From: an uncultured Acidobacteriota bacterium
GTDB lineage: Bacteria > Acidobacteriota > Terriglobia > Terriglobales > Acidobacteriaceae
NCBI GenBank assembly: GCA_903851035.1
Contig: CAINND010000079.1
Span: 30,353 to 94,352 of the forward strand
Length of the DNA: 64,000 nucleotides
Direction: 5' to 3'
The position numbers were made by a program, and so were the translations under genes. The notes under the pieces are model-generated. The model was not told where the DNA came from. It did not search any database and was given only the letters and a program-made list of their open reading frames with translations. Positions 33,442-42,863 of the stretch are shown one piece after another (within the stretch, counting starts at the first letter, position 1; each line of letters opens with the position of its first letter).

Positions 33442-36400
33442 ATGAAACGGACATTCATTCTGTTTCTGCTCATGTTGATTGCAGCCACTGCTTTGGCGCA
33501 GGATACCCGAGTTGGCTTGCCTGTATTTGGTTCGTTTGATACAACGCCCTACGACGTGGTCAACCGCCAAAACTTAAACACGCATGTCACCATTCCAATT
33601 GCCACTGTGCCTGGCCGCGGTTTTCCATTTCAATTGTCTGTGAGTTATGACTCAATTAATTGGACACCGAATGGTGGGCTATGGTCGCCAGATGTCGCTC
33701 TTAGTGGGGTACCTACCTGGGGCTGGGGTAGGGCATCTACTGCAGGCTCGATCTCTCATCAAACACGCGTTATAGGGTGTATTTACAACGGGGCCCATGT
33801 CGACGGGACCATGGTATACAACATCGCATATACCGACTCAAAAGGTGCAGTGCACCCATTTTCTATGTCATTGAGTGAATGCGGCAATAGCTATACTAGC
33901 CTGCATGGGTATTCAACGGATGGTGCTGGGTATCTAATATCTTCTACGGGCCCCGCAATAAGAGTCACTATGCCATCCGGCATTGCTTCATCCGTAACTC
34001 AGGTGTCAGATACTAATGGTAATTACGTATCAAGTAGTGGAACAAACGTAATGGTATGGAAGGACACACGCGGGAATAAAGTCGCTGTCATTGATAACTC
34101 AGTCGCCGGTCTAACCCAGTATGAGATCATAGACCAAAATGGCGGTAATTCAACTATTTACACACTGAATTACACCCAATACTATATACAAACAAGCTTT
34201 GGGTGCTCCGGTGTTACTGAATATACGTCGTCTGCTCCTGTATGGTTGCCTACAAGTCTTGTATTGCCGAATGGACTCTCCTATACATTTTCCTACGAGC
34301 AGCCATCGGGATATGCGAGTAACTACACTACCGGCCGGATGGCCTCTATGACGGTGCCTACAGGTGCAACTTACGAATACGCGTATAGCGGTGCAAATGG
34401 AGGGATCAACTGCGCCGATGGCACTTACACGGCGCTGACCCGTACAATTGTCTCAGATGGCACCACTAATACCTGGACGTTTGCGCGATCTGGTAGCGGA
34501 AGTAATTGGACCACAAATATTACATATCCTGTAATGCCATACGACTCCGGCTCAAACGCCGATAGATATGCATTCTCGGGAACGCATGAGACTTCGCACT
34601 CAAATTACCAGGGATCCTCAACTCTGCTTCAAACAGTAACTACATCATGGGACAGTACATCTACATTTCCCACTCAAATTACGACGACTCTTCCAAGCGG
34701 GCAGCACAGTGATACTGTGCTCACATGGACCACTCATGGGCAGCCAAGTAATCTATATACGTATGACTGGACTACGAGCACATCAGGGTTTGGAACTATA
34801 CTGAAAACGATCAATCTGGCGTACCAATCTAACGCCAATCCTAGTTATCTAACGGCTAACCTCTTAAGTCTAGTTAGCCAGGTTACGATCGGCGATACTG
34901 CACTTCGTTCTGTTACACAATATACCTATGATGAATCTGGTGCCGTGACCTCCTGCCCTTCTGGCGCTCCAAATCATGACTATACAAATTACGGCTGCTC
35001 CAACGGTGGTGCAGGCAGTAGCGCTAGCTCAACACCTCGCGGACTCGTCACTACAGCAGCAGTTTATTCAGGTGTAGCAAATAATACAGCTACGCAACCT
35101 ATCACAGCTAAATATACTTATGATCTGTTTGGCAATGTACTCACAACAAGTGTTAAGAACTGGAGTCTGTCGACTCCAGTTCTACAATCGACGTCGGTAT
35201 ACTCTTCCACGACGCAATATTCTGCTCCAGACTCGACCGTTCTCGGTCCCGTAGCTCCATTGTTGACTACATCATACCTGTACAACCCCTATACCGGCAT
35301 GGCAACACAGGTCACAAATCCAAACGGAGGTGTCACGCAGCAAACATATGATTGGGGACTACGGCCACTGCGAACGACCCGCCCAGATGGACAGGTTGTG
35401 ACGGCTAGTTACAACGATAGTGCTCGAACAGTGACAACAACTACACCTTTGGATAGTTCGCGTACCTTAATGTATGAATCATGGGCAAATCAACTTGGTA
35501 TTAATTATCAAGTTGAAAGTCCAGTAAGTACAGTTCAGACCTTGTATGATCCTTTAGGCAGAGCTTACGATGTTAGCAATCCTTTCGCCAATGGAAGTTC
35601 TCCGTCGTATTGGACTAGCGCGAAATATGACGCACTCGGCCGAGCTTTGATTGTCACAACGGCAGATGGCGTGAGTTCGACTTATTCCTATTCCTCGAGT
35701 TCTAGCGCGTCGCTCCCTTACTCCGTGACCGCCACAGACGGCGCTGGTAAGCAGCGTCTGTCGGTGATCAATGGGCTTGGGCAAATAACTAGCCTCTACG
35801 AGCCCGACGTCACGCAACCATCCCTTCCGTTGACCGTACAAACATCCTATATATATACAGCACTTAACTCTCTTTTAAGCATCGCGCAAGGGGCGCAGAC
35901 GAGAACCTTTGCCTATGATGGGTTAAACAGGCCGACCTCTGTCATTACCCCTGAGGGCGGGACCGTACAGTACAGTTATGACACATGCAGTGTGTCATCT
36001 GCGAACATTTGTTCCCGCACCGATGCGAGGGGGGTCGTAACGAACTATACCTATGACACACTGAACCGTCCTTACCAGGTTGTGTACAGCGTCGGCAGCA
36101 CTGGCGTCCCGGCCACCCCGACTGTCACTTATGCTTACGGGACCACAGCAGCAAGCGTCAATAATGGTCATCTGATAGGAGTTTCGGATGGCTTGCATAG
36201 TGATTCTTATACCTATGATTTAATGGGTGATGTTTTGAGTGTGAATCAGAATCTTGAGGGCCAGGCCTATACCACTCAATACAAGCCCAACTATGCTGGA
36301 CAGACGACTCAGCTAACTTACCCATCAGGGTTGTATCTGACGCTTGGCTACGCTAGCGATGGCACGCTCAATTCAATCAACAGTTCGGATGGGAAAGTCA

Positions 36401-38079
36401 TTGCGTCCGGCCTGACGCACAATCCTGCCGGGCAGCTTACCAATTACACGATGGGGCTTGCCGGCGGCAATGTAAATGCAACTCTCGGATACTCGGCTCA
36501 AAATCTGCTGCTTCAATCAATTACCTACGCAAGTCAATCGAATACTCTTTTTGGACTTGGATATGGCTATACTCAGAATGGCGGGAATAACAGCCAAATC
36601 ACATCGATTGTTGATTACGTTCAAACAGGACGATCAGCGACCTTCGGGTACGATGCTCTGAATAGGCTTACATCGTACTCAACAGCAGGGTCGTCAAGCT
36701 ATCCTGCGAATTCGATGAGTTGGACCTACGATCGCTACGGAAATCGGTTAACGCAGGTACGAAATGGTAGCGTGCAGACGCTTACGCCAATGTCTACGTC
36801 AAATCGTCTTAGTGGTTTAGGGTATGATGCAAATGGAAATAATACAAATGATGGAACGTATTCACTGTTGTGGGATGGCGATAATCGGATGATTAGCTAC
36901 GCCTCGGGTGGAGTGACTAATGAATACGACGGAAATAGTCTGCGCGTGCGGCGTACAGGTTTGTCAAGTGATGTAGTGTATGTCAATTCCAACGGTCAGC
37001 CGATAGCGGAGTACGCACCAGGAGCAGTCGGTGGTAATCCCAGCAGAGAGTACATCTATCTAGGCGGGCAGTTGCTTGCATCCAAGGCATCTGGAGCCTA
37101 CACCTTCTACCTACGCGACCACCTTTCCATCCGCCAGGTTTTGGCTGATGCGAGTCCAAACTCCCCGGCTGAGCAAGGGCATCTGCCATTCGGCGAGAGC
37201 TGGTACGGAGGAAGTGGAGACAAATGGATATTTACCAGCTATGAACGCGATCCAGATGTTGGCGATGACTATGCGTCAGCGCGACGGTACCAATATAAGT
37301 ACGGAAGGTTTAATTCACCTGACCCACTTGACGGAAATCTTTTTAATCCGCAGAGTTGGAATCGATATGCATATACTCAGAATGATCCGGCAGATTGGGT
37401 CGACCCAACTGGGCAGTATGCTAAAGGTCCCTCTTCATCTTGTACGCTACAAGGTTCTGGAGGGTGTGCACCAGGAAGCAGTAGCGATCCGACTTTCTCG
37501 TTTACGGGGAGCTCAGGAGGAATTAGCGGCTACCTAAATAATGATGCATTTATAACGTTTTTATCATCTATTACTTACTTTGGTGAGTATCGTTATCCCA
37601 GTGCAGATACTACAATATTGTCACAAGATGGATCTCCTCTACCCGACGACTCTGCTGCTACTTCACCTCAATATGGTTTCACAACTTATATTTATGGGGC
37701 CGATTATTCTTATTCCACTATTTGGATAGCAGCAAACGACACGGCGACTTCTTCGCCAAACAACCTAGTGTCCTCAAACTACATAGTGACTCCCACAGTA
37801 AATTACAAGCTCAATAAACTCTCGTGCGCGTTTATGTCTGCTGGAGTGAATGCAGGTCATAATATGCAAGCTGCAGGAAAAACAGCAGCGGGGCTAGGAG
37901 CTGGGGCAGGTGTTGTGGGTACCATTACTGGGGCGCCTTTATTCGGCTTCGGTGCAGTCTATGGAGCTGTTGGTACGGTCTATGGCTGGGCTGGCCAGGT
38001 GTACTCGGGCTTCTGGAATGGGATAAGGTATATGTCCACCTTCAACGGCCAGGGAGGATGCCAGCCCTATGGGTCTTGA
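33442..38079 (+). CDS. RHS-repeat protein with polymorphic-toxin-like C-terminal tip
   Basis: A 1545-residue exported protein. The ATG follows AGGAG. The signal peptide is MKRTFILFLLMLIAATALAQ. Hundreds of residues of YD/RHS repeats follow (for example YDGLNRPTSVITPEGGTVQY and FGYDALNRLTSYST). The RHS core ends with DYASARRYQYKYGRFNSPDP and NRYAYTQNDPADWVDPTGQY near residue 1322. Everything after that (about 220 residues) is the variable tip, where RHS proteins carry toxin domains. This tip has a Gly/Ala-rich hydrophobic run (GAGAGVVGTITGAPLFGF) near residue 1490 and late Cys residues, suggesting a membrane-active or unknown toxin (inference). The G+C is clearly lower than in core genes. A small membrane protein gene follows. 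Confidence 0.92.
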   Translation: MKRTFILFLLMLIAATALAQDTRVGLPVFGSFDTTPYDVVNRQNLNTHVTIPIATVPGRGFPFQLSVSYDSINWTPNGGLWSPDVALSGVPTWGWGRASTAGSISHQTRVIGCIYNGAHVDGTMVYNIAYTDSKGAVHPFSMSLSECGNSYTSLHGYSTDGAGYLISSTGPAIRVTMPSGIASSVTQVSDTNGNYVSSSGTNVMVWKDTRGNKVAVIDNSVAGLTQYEIIDQNGGNSTIYTLNYTQYYIQTSFGCSGVTEYTSSAPVWLPTSLVLPNGLSYTFSYEQPSGYASNYTTGRMASMTVPTGATYEYAYSGANGGINCADGTYTALTRTIVSDGTTNTWTFARSGSGSNWTTNITYPVMPYDSGSNADRYAFSGTHETSHSNYQGSSTLLQTVTTSWDSTSTFPTQITTTLPSGQHSDTVLTWTTHGQPSNLYTYDWTTSTSGFGTILKTINLAYQSNANPSYLTANLLSLVSQVTIGDTALRSVTQYTYDESGAVTSCPSGAPNHDYTNYGCSNGGAGSSASSTPRGLVTTAAVYSGVANNTATQPITAKYTYDLFGNVLTTSVKNWSLSTPVLQSTSVYSSTTQYSAPDSTVLGPVAPLLTTSYLYNPYTGMATQVTNPNGGVTQQTYDWGLRPLRTTRPDGQVVTASYNDSARTVTTTTPLDSSRTLMYESWANQLGINYQVESPVSTVQTLYDPLGRAYDVSNPFANGSSPSYWTSAKYDALGRALIVTTADGVSSTYSYSSSSSASLPYSVTATDGAGKQRLSVINGLGQITSLYEPDVTQPSLPLTVQTSYIYTALNSLLSIAQGAQTRTFAYDGLNRPTSVITPEGGTVQYSYDTCSVSSANICSRTDARGVVTNYTYDTLNRPYQVVYSVGSTGVPATPTVTYAYGTTAASVNNGHLIGVSDGLHSDSYTYDLMGDVLSVNQNLEGQAYTTQYKPNYAGQTTQLTYPSGLYLTLGYASDGTLNSINSSDGKVIASGLTHNPAGQLTNYTMGLAGGNVNATLGYSAQNLLLQSITYASQSNTLFGLGYGYTQNGGNNSQITSIVDYVQTGRSATFGYDALNRLTSYSTAGSSSYPANSMSWTYDRYGNRLTQVRNGSVQTLTPMSTSNRLSGLGYDANGNNTNDGTYSLLWDGDNRMISYASGGVTNEYDGNSLRVRRTGLSSDVVYVNSNGQPIAEYAPGAVGGNPSREYIYLGGQLLASKASGAYTFYLRDHLSIRQVLADASPNSPAEQGHLPFGESWYGGSGDKWIFTSYERDPDVGDDYASARRYQYKYGRFNSPDPLDGNLFNPQSWNRYAYTQNDPADWVDPTGQYAKGPSSSCTLQGSGGCAPGSSSDPTFSFTGSSGGISGYLNNDAFITFLSSITYFGEYRYPSADTTILSQDGSPLPDDSAATSPQYGFTTYIYGADYSYSTIWIAANDTATSSPNNLVSSNYIVTPTVNYKLNKLSCAFMSAGVNAGHNMQAAGKTAAGLGAGAGVVGTITGAPLFGFGAVYGAVGTVYGWAGQVYSGFWNGIRYMSTFNGQGGCQPYGS

Positions 38080-38106
38080 GTATGGAGGACTCGTTAAGGA
38101 GAGACA

Positions 38107-38475
38107 ATGAGTCGCGAGAATGTTACAGGAACAAGCATATCGGAGCGCGCGGAGTGGGGAACATTGTTATGGATTTGTTGCGGTGGCGGCTCGATAGCCA
38201 TGCTTCGCTATGAGTATCTGTGGAGCCAGTTCGCGCTACACAGCCATGGGGCTGTTTCTTTCGGCGGGTGGGTTGGGACTGGTCTTTCAATTGCAGTGCC
38301 CTGGTGCTGGTGCATTACATGCTTGGGCGTGTTGAGAAATGCCGCCCGCAATGGCAAGGTCAGTCGGGACATGCACTCGCTTGTTTCACTGTTAGTTGTG
38401 GTGGCTCTCGTAACCACCTATGTGGTATTTGCTCCGGAGATCCACCGGCTAACGAGCATGGGTGCCCTGAGGTGA
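38107..38475 (+). CDS. Small membrane protein, candidate immunity protein for the RHS tip
   Basis: A 122-residue protein starting 27 nt after the RHS stop; GGAGAG precedes the ATG. Three hydrophobic segments are likely: WGTLLWICCGGGSIAML, WVGTGLSIAVPWCWCITCLG and LVSLLVVVALVTTYVVFA, with short polar ends. Cys-rich membrane helices are unusual. Position, size and membrane character fit an immunity protein that neutralises a membrane-active toxin tip, a common arrangement for polymorphic toxins. No sequence family recognised, so the immunity role is inference from context. Confidence 0.6.
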   Translation: MSRENVTGTSISERAEWGTLLWICCGGGSIAMLRYEYLWSQFALHSHGAVSFGGWVGTGLSIAVPWCWCITCLGVLRNAARNGKVSRDMHSLVSLLVVVALVTTYVVFAPEIHRLTSMGALR

Positions 38476-38484
38476 CCAGGAAGG

Positions 38485-38518
38485 AGGGGCTGGCAGGCAT
38501 ATGCCCTGACCTGCCCCT
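38485..38518 (+). terminator. Hairpin after the RHS locus, possible terminator
   Basis: AGGGGC (38485-38490) pairs with GCCCCT (38513-38518), and an inner CAGG pairs with CCTG. The tail ATTATCG is not a strong U-run, so function is uncertain. Confidence 0.4.
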
Positions 38519-38651
38519 ATTATCGTACGGTGATCTTACAACTTAAACCACTGCCATTATGGGAGTTGGGAACAGGAAAACACCCACGTACGCAACGGCG
38601 CCAGAGTCACAGCCGAGTTGCTGCAATGAATCTGGTATACCAATACCATTC

Positions 38652-39209
38652 CTACCTCAAATATACCCCACTAGTCTTTTCAGCCAGGCGTTTCGGCACA
38701 TAGGGTGATTGACGCGCAGCTTCGATCAAATCAGTTGGTCCGGTATAGGGCAGATGCTGCATATTTCGCTCACGTATCTCTGCGCCCTCTGCAATCAATT
38801 TATTGATGTAGTAGCTGCCACCCTGGGCAGGGTCATACGGTTCAATCTTGCAGAAACCATTCTCCAACCATAGTTGTTCAGCAACCGATGCCAGTAGGCT
38901 GTTCTGCGGACAAGCCAGCAGGAAATGCCAATGGCGGCGCACAGCAGAATGGTGGAGCCCGGACCAGCGGTCCTCCAGTGCGGCATAAAACGATAGCTGA
39001 CGAGGTTTGTACTGCATCGCGCGGCTGAGCTTAATAGCGTAGCGGTCAAGAGCACGATTAGCAGAATCAACGTTGACCATCGTGCGGAAAGTTCCCGTGC
39101 AATAAAGAGTCCAAGGATAGCCAGCAATGAAAGTTCCATAATGCTGTTGTATTGGACTGTAAGTCTTAAGCGCAGTGGTGCTGAGTGGAACAATTATCTG
39201 TGTAGTCAT
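38652..39209 (-). CDS. HUH endonuclease (Rep)-like protein, rolling-circle replication type
   Basis: About 185 residues. HUH motif RRHWHFLLACP (H93, H95) is preceded by a motif-1-like LYCTGTFR strand and followed by SYYINKLIAEG, a Y-x-x-K active-site motif (Y134/K137). That order (strand, HUH, YxxK) is the signature of rolling-circle replication or relaxase nucleases, which nick DNA through tyrosine. The protein is shorter than typical plasmid Rep proteins and lacks a helicase domain. The start is uncertain: ATG 39209 is favoured, and an ATG 48 nt upstream is in frame. It is the only minus-strand gene of the island and faces the non-coding stretch at 39210-39830, which could contain its origin. 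Confidence 0.6.
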   Translation of the reverse strand: MTTQIIVPLSTTALKTYSPIQQHYGTFIAGYPWTLYCTGTFRTMVNVDSANRALDRYAIKLSRAMQYKPRQLSFYAALEDRWSGLHHSAVRRHWHFLLACPQNSLLASVAEQLWLENGFCKIEPYDPAQGGSYYINKLIAEGAEIRERNMQHLPYTGPTDLIEAARQSPYVPKRLAEKTSGVYLR

Positions 39210-39830
39210 AAGAAACCTGAGGCCCTTCCAGCTCCCTAAGGGTCGCTGCTCGGGCATAGAAGGGATACAAGAGCACCGACGGGGTACCCAGATCGAGTGA
39301 TTGTCACCGTGGGCAGTCCCAGCACCGATTCTCGATGGCTACTGGAATGATGCACACGGACGGCGTGTAGGTAGAACGCGCCTAAAATGTATTGAAAGGT
39401 TAATACAGAAGAGATGAAATAAGTACCTTTCTAGATAGTATCACATTTATATATAGTTCTCAAAGGATGTTCTTAGCGATGCTCGAAAATTGCCTGAATT
39501 GAGCATACTGGCCAAGATCATTCAACAGCCAGGTTCAATCCTCTGGGGGTGTAGAAATAATTTATGTATATGATTTATCAGATAGTTAGTGGATTGTAGC
39601 AACTTACGTGACACTCGGGCTTCGATGAGGCCGTAAAATAACCGCCATAGTATCCCTGCAGGCACGGTCAACAACTGCTTTTGCTTCAAGTCCCCCGCAC
39701 GAGGGCAGAATCTCTGCCCACTAGCTCGCCACCCGGTATTACCAGACAGTCACTCCCTTGAATCGTTTCGAGGCCACCGGGGGTGATTCCAGGAATGCCT
39801 AATCCCCACAACTCAAAAGGAGCTACCACC
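39210..39830. other. Long A+T-rich non-coding stretch beside the Rep-like gene
   Basis: About 620 nt without a convincing frame on either strand. It includes strongly A+T-rich parts (39400-39480 and 39545-39600) and a clear ribosome binding site (AAAGGAG) for the next gene. A rolling-circle origin would fit here by position, but no known nick consensus was identified. Confidence 0.4.
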
Positions 39831-40139
39831 ATGGAAACCATGTTCAATGACGCTCGCAACGACAACCTCAACAGCACTCAGCAGTCAGTCGCTGAGCCTA
39901 ACGAGTCCATCCATCATCAGCCTGAACAGGCAACCATTTGTCAGCGGGTCAAGGCTCGCACGGTGGAAGCCGTCAAGGACACCGCCAAGTCAGGCGTAGC
40001 CGTGGGCAGGATCGTCACCGTTGCCAGTGCCGCTGGAGTAGTCGGCGTGTCGAATGGCATTGCTTCCAGCGCCCGCGCCGTAGCCAACAAGTGCGATGGA
40101 TGGTCAGCGAACTTGAAGGGTTGGATTCTCTCCAGATAG
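39831..40139 (+). CDS. Small island protein with hydrophobic helix, unknown
   Basis: A 102-residue protein. The ATG follows AAAGGAG at 9 nt. The N-terminal half is polar and rich in Asn, Gln and Glu (DARNDNLNSTQQSVAE). Residues about 45-90 are an alternating Val/Ala helix (VAVGRIVTVASAAGVVGVSN) that could be amphipathic or membrane-associated. The tail ends in CDGWSANLKGWILSR. No family recognised. A clear terminator follows at 40178, so it is transcribed on its own. Confidence 0.55.
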   Translation: METMFNDARNDNLNSTQQSVAEPNESIHHQPEQATICQRVKARTVEAVKDTAKSGVAVGRIVTVASAAGVVGVSNGIASSARAVANKCDGWSANLKGWILSR

Positions 40140-40177
40140 ACAATCACCAAGCGGTACAGCATCACAACTGAATACAG

Positions 40178-40212
40178 GACAGAGGGCGGCCATTGAGCCG
40201 CCCTTTGTCGTT
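40178..40212 (+). terminator. Rho-independent terminator
   Basis: GACAGAGGGCGGC (40178-40190) pairs with GCCGCCCTTTGTC (40197-40209) around CATTGA, 13 bp with one G-U pair. The U-rich tail is partly inside the stem. Confidence 0.7.
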
Positions 40213-40273
40213 GTAGACAACCCTTCTCAGCACACCTCGACCTCCCAATCCCGCAATCGCGAAAGGAAGCACC

Positions 40274-41158
40274 ATGAATATTTATGAGATCGTCACCGAC
40301 CGCATCTTCAAGCAGCTCGAAGCTGGCACCGCACCATGGCACAAACCGTGGAGTGCACCCGGCCAGAGCGGACTACCACGCAACTTTGTCACTGGAAAGG
40401 AATATCGAGGTATCAACGTTTGGATACTCCTCAGCAGTGAATTCAGCAGCCCCTATTGGCTCACCTACAATCAGGCACGCCAGCTTGACGGTCATATCAA
40501 AAAGGGAGAACACGGCACGCCTGTAGTGTTCTGGAAGTTCGGCACACGCGAGGTGCAGGACGGTGAGGACACCATACAGAAATCGTCGGTACTGGTTCGC
40601 TACTACACGGTTTTCAACGTAGATCAATGCGAGAGACTACGCATTGCACCAGCCAACACAAGCGAACCGACCAGGACGATAGACCCCATCGCCGAGTGCG
40701 AATACCTTGTTGCTTCATGGGGAGGCAAGCCCGACATCAACCACGGTGGCAATCGTGCTAGCTACAGCAAAGCCATTGACCAGGTTCGGATGCCCAACCG
40801 CAACAGCTTCGAGAGCTCCGAGCACTACTATGGGACGCTCTTCCATGAGCTGACGCATAGCACAGGCCATCCTAAGCGCCTCAACCGTCAGACGCTCACC
40901 GACTTCGAGTTCTTCGGCGATGACAATTACAGCCGAGAAGAATTGGTAGCTGAGATGGGAGCAGCGTTCCTGTGCGGCTTCACCGGCATTGAGAATCGCA
41001 TCATCGACAACAGCGCAGCGTACTTGGCGAGTTGGCTGAAGGTACTCAAAGAGGATCATCGCATGGTGCTCATCGCAGCCAGCCAAGCGCAGAAGGCCGC
41101 GGATATGATCCTCGGCAACCCAATATCCAAGACATCCGACGAAGGCAGTCCCGCCTAA
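40274..41158 (+). CDS. ArdC-type antirestriction protein (ssDNA-binding domain plus zincin metallopeptidase)
   Basis: A 294-residue protein. The N-terminal ArdC-like ssDNA-binding domain (MNIYEIVTDRIFKQLEAGTA, PWHKPW, RNFVTGKEYRGINVW, WLTYNQARQLDGHIKKGEHG) is followed by a metallopeptidase domain with HELTH (H191, E192, H195), STGHPKRLNR and the downstream Glu in YSREELVAEMGAAFLC. ArdC proteins ride on plasmids and conjugative elements and protect incoming DNA from restriction; some bind single-stranded DNA. The ATG follows AAAGGAAG. Its presence supports a plasmid-like or mobilised origin of the island. The gene is intact. Confidence 0.9.
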   Translation: MNIYEIVTDRIFKQLEAGTAPWHKPWSAPGQSGLPRNFVTGKEYRGINVWILLSSEFSSPYWLTYNQARQLDGHIKKGEHGTPVVFWKFGTREVQDGEDTIQKSSVLVRYYTVFNVDQCERLRIAPANTSEPTRTIDPIAECEYLVASWGGKPDINHGGNRASYSKAIDQVRMPNRNSFESSEHYYGTLFHELTHSTGHPKRLNRQTLTDFEFFGDDNYSREELVAEMGAAFLCGFTGIENRIIDNSAAYLASWLKVLKEDHRMVLIAASQAQKAADMILGNPISKTSDEGSPA

Positions 41159-42260
41159 ACTCCCTGCCTTCATTCAAGGATGAGTTGAGCTAGATAATCA
41201 GCTCCTCGTCCTGTCGAACGATATCGCGGGCGAGCAGAGTAGCAATCGCCCGTGCTGACCAGGAATGCCAATTCCTGCTCAAATTCCCCCACACCGAGAA
41301 GGGGGTCAGGGTAAAAGCTCGTACCGCATACATCACAGCATAGGCATTAAGTCCCCACACTGCCCACCTCACGAACCCCAAGGCTAAATACCCGCTATGA
41401 ATGCTGGCACTCAAGAACGCGCCAGCATTCAGGGCCTGATTCTTAGGACGCGCCTCCGCAAGTAAAGGGGCATGCTGGCTTCGCCACTCGCTTCTCTCGC
41501 CCTTGACTTGCTCCAGCGCTCAGGCACGAAGTCCCATGCCATCGCTATGCGATCAAAATGAACTATGGCAACAGCCGACGAAAACTAGCAGTGCATTTGA
41601 GTGAAAAATGGCTGTAAATCTACTCAACTGCCATATCAAGGAAGAGGCGAACGCTGCTAAGTTACTGTTAATACGCAACATGCCAGTAGCCCTACCCGTC
41701 AGAATACCCGTATATGGTGATACGGAGACTGAATAAAAAGCATGGTTGAAAATTATGATTGAAAGTCTTCAGCGATTACTTGGGATCATGCGATGAGAGG
41801 ATCAAGGGACCAGCCGCTGATAGTCTCAGGACCTTCCAGAAAGAGAATCCAAGAGGAAGAACTCAGCAGTGTTATTGAAAGAAGCCTGGATATAGCTCTG
41901 AAAAATTAGCGCGAAATTACCAAGAAAGAGTTTGACGCAGAAAAGCGATAGGACGTAATCTCAAAATCGAAGAGTGGGCCGTGATCACACCAGCCCCGAG
42001 CAGTCTTCCACCCGAGCGGGACAGTATTCGACTCTGGGAAGTGCGCCGTAGCTTCCCAAGCTACGCTTCGTAAAAGGGGTAGCTCAAATTCCTCATTGAG
42101 CACGCCCGCCACCGCTGGAATGCGGCAGGGAACGGGATAGAGGTCACTGGTCATCATTGTGATGACTTTGACCCCCACACGCCCGTTGCCAGTTCCCCTC
42201 AAAACTGACACGGCCCCTAAGTGACCGCGCGTGATTGCGTGGCCACAGGAGTATAAAGAC
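41159..42260. other. Long mostly non-coding stretch in the island
   Basis: About 1.1 kb. Open frames on the minus strand (near 41190-41414 and 41906-42262) lack ribosome binding sites and protein-like composition. Visible structure: a hairpin GAATGCTGGC/GCCAGCATTC (41399-41430, 12-nt loop), a CCGTAT-ATGGTG-ATACGG inverted repeat near 41708, and one short frame at 41793-41909. It could be decayed coding DNA or a regulatory/origin region; I cannot decide. Confidence 0.4.
41793..41909 (+). CDS. Very small open frame, possible peptide or gene remnant
   Basis: A 38-codon frame beginning MRGSRDQPLIVSGPSRKR and ending in an acidic/basic helix (EEELSSVIERSLDIALKN). The composition looks more protein-like than the surrounding frames, but there is no clear ribosome binding site. 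It may be the tail of a decayed gene. Low confidence. Confidence 0.25.
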   Translation: MRGSRDQPLIVSGPSRKRIQEEELSSVIERSLDIALKN

Positions 42261-42572
42261 ATGGCTACGAATTATGGCTATATCAAGGCACAGCTGCCGA
42301 AGCTGAAGCCCCTCACCGAAGCACAGAAGGCCAAGCTGAAGACCAAGAAGAAGAGCGATCCTATGCTCGATGCGCTTTATGCCCAGCTCACCGACAACGT
42401 TGGCGAACTCTACCCCATCACGGTCGATGGTGATGCAAAGAAGGTCATCGGCAACTTCCGCAATGCGCTCCTCACTCGGAACAATGCCGCCGGGAAGAAG
42501 TTCACCGTAACGGTGCGGCCTGATCCTGAGAACGACCAGGTTGTCGTCGTCGGTCTCGAAGCGAGGAAGTAG
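42261..42572 (+). CDS. Small island protein, unknown
   Basis: A 103-residue soluble protein. The ATG follows AGGAG at 9 nt. Lys-rich segments (PLTEAQKAKLKTKKKSD) are followed by a beta-like part (GELYPITVDGDAKKVIG, FTVTVRPDPENDQVVVVGLE). This mix suggests a nucleic-acid-associated or regulatory protein, but no family is recognised. It is the first of three consecutive genes leading to the integrase (then the excisionase-like gene and the integrase), so it may share their transcript and could take part in transfer or excision control (inference). Confidence 0.6.
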   Translation: MATNYGYIKAQLPKLKPLTEAQKAKLKTKKKSDPMLDALYAQLTDNVGELYPITVDGDAKKVIGNFRNALLTRNNAAGKKFTVTVRPDPENDQVVVVGLEARK

Positions 42573-42626
42573 CTGAGCTTGGGGCACCATCTGAAGAAGG
42601 TGGTGCCCGCCTTTGTCTGGTGCGAT

Positions 42627-42863
42627 ATGGAACACGAACGGTTTGTTGACGCAGACGTAATCGCAGAATTCCTGTGTAGCAGCCGCCGAAGGGTATTGAC
42701 TATGGCTAGGGCTGGCATCATCCCTGGCAGAGCAATCTCCGGAAACAAGCGGCGAACATGGCGTTTTCTGTTGTCTGAGGTAGCTGGTCATATGGCTAGC
42801 GCCCAAGGCACGAACAATCTTGGCAGCCCCAGCCGAGGTCACGCCGAGGAGAACGAGGCATGA
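42627..42863 (+). CDS. Excisionase-like helix-turn-helix protein
   Basis: About 78 residues with a MerR/Xis-type winged-helix pattern: FVDADVIAEFLCSSRRRVLT, then AGIIPGRAI and a basic KRRTWRFLLSEVAGHM end. Such proteins bend att-site DNA and steer the integrase towards excision. The stop overlaps the integrase start in an ATGA. ATG 42627 has no clear ribosome binding site; a TTG at 42579 behind GAGGAAG is an alternative start. Role inferred from fold pattern and position. Confidence 0.65.
   Translation: MEHERFVDADVIAEFLCSSRRRVLTMARAGIIPGRAISGNKRRTWRFLLSEVAGHMASAQGTNNLGSPSRGHAEENEA

Noticed and set aside
32654..38475. Type VI secretion or Tc-toxin cluster
   Set aside because: No VgrG, PAAR, TcA or TcB genes are seen, and the RHS protein has its own Sec signal peptide.
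41190..41414. A 74-codon minus-strand frame after ArdC
   Set aside because: No ribosome binding site; hydrophobic/aromatic mix without family; likely chance.
41906..42262. A 118-codon minus-strand frame
   Set aside because: It starts inside the leader of the 103-residue gene and has no supported start or recognisable content.
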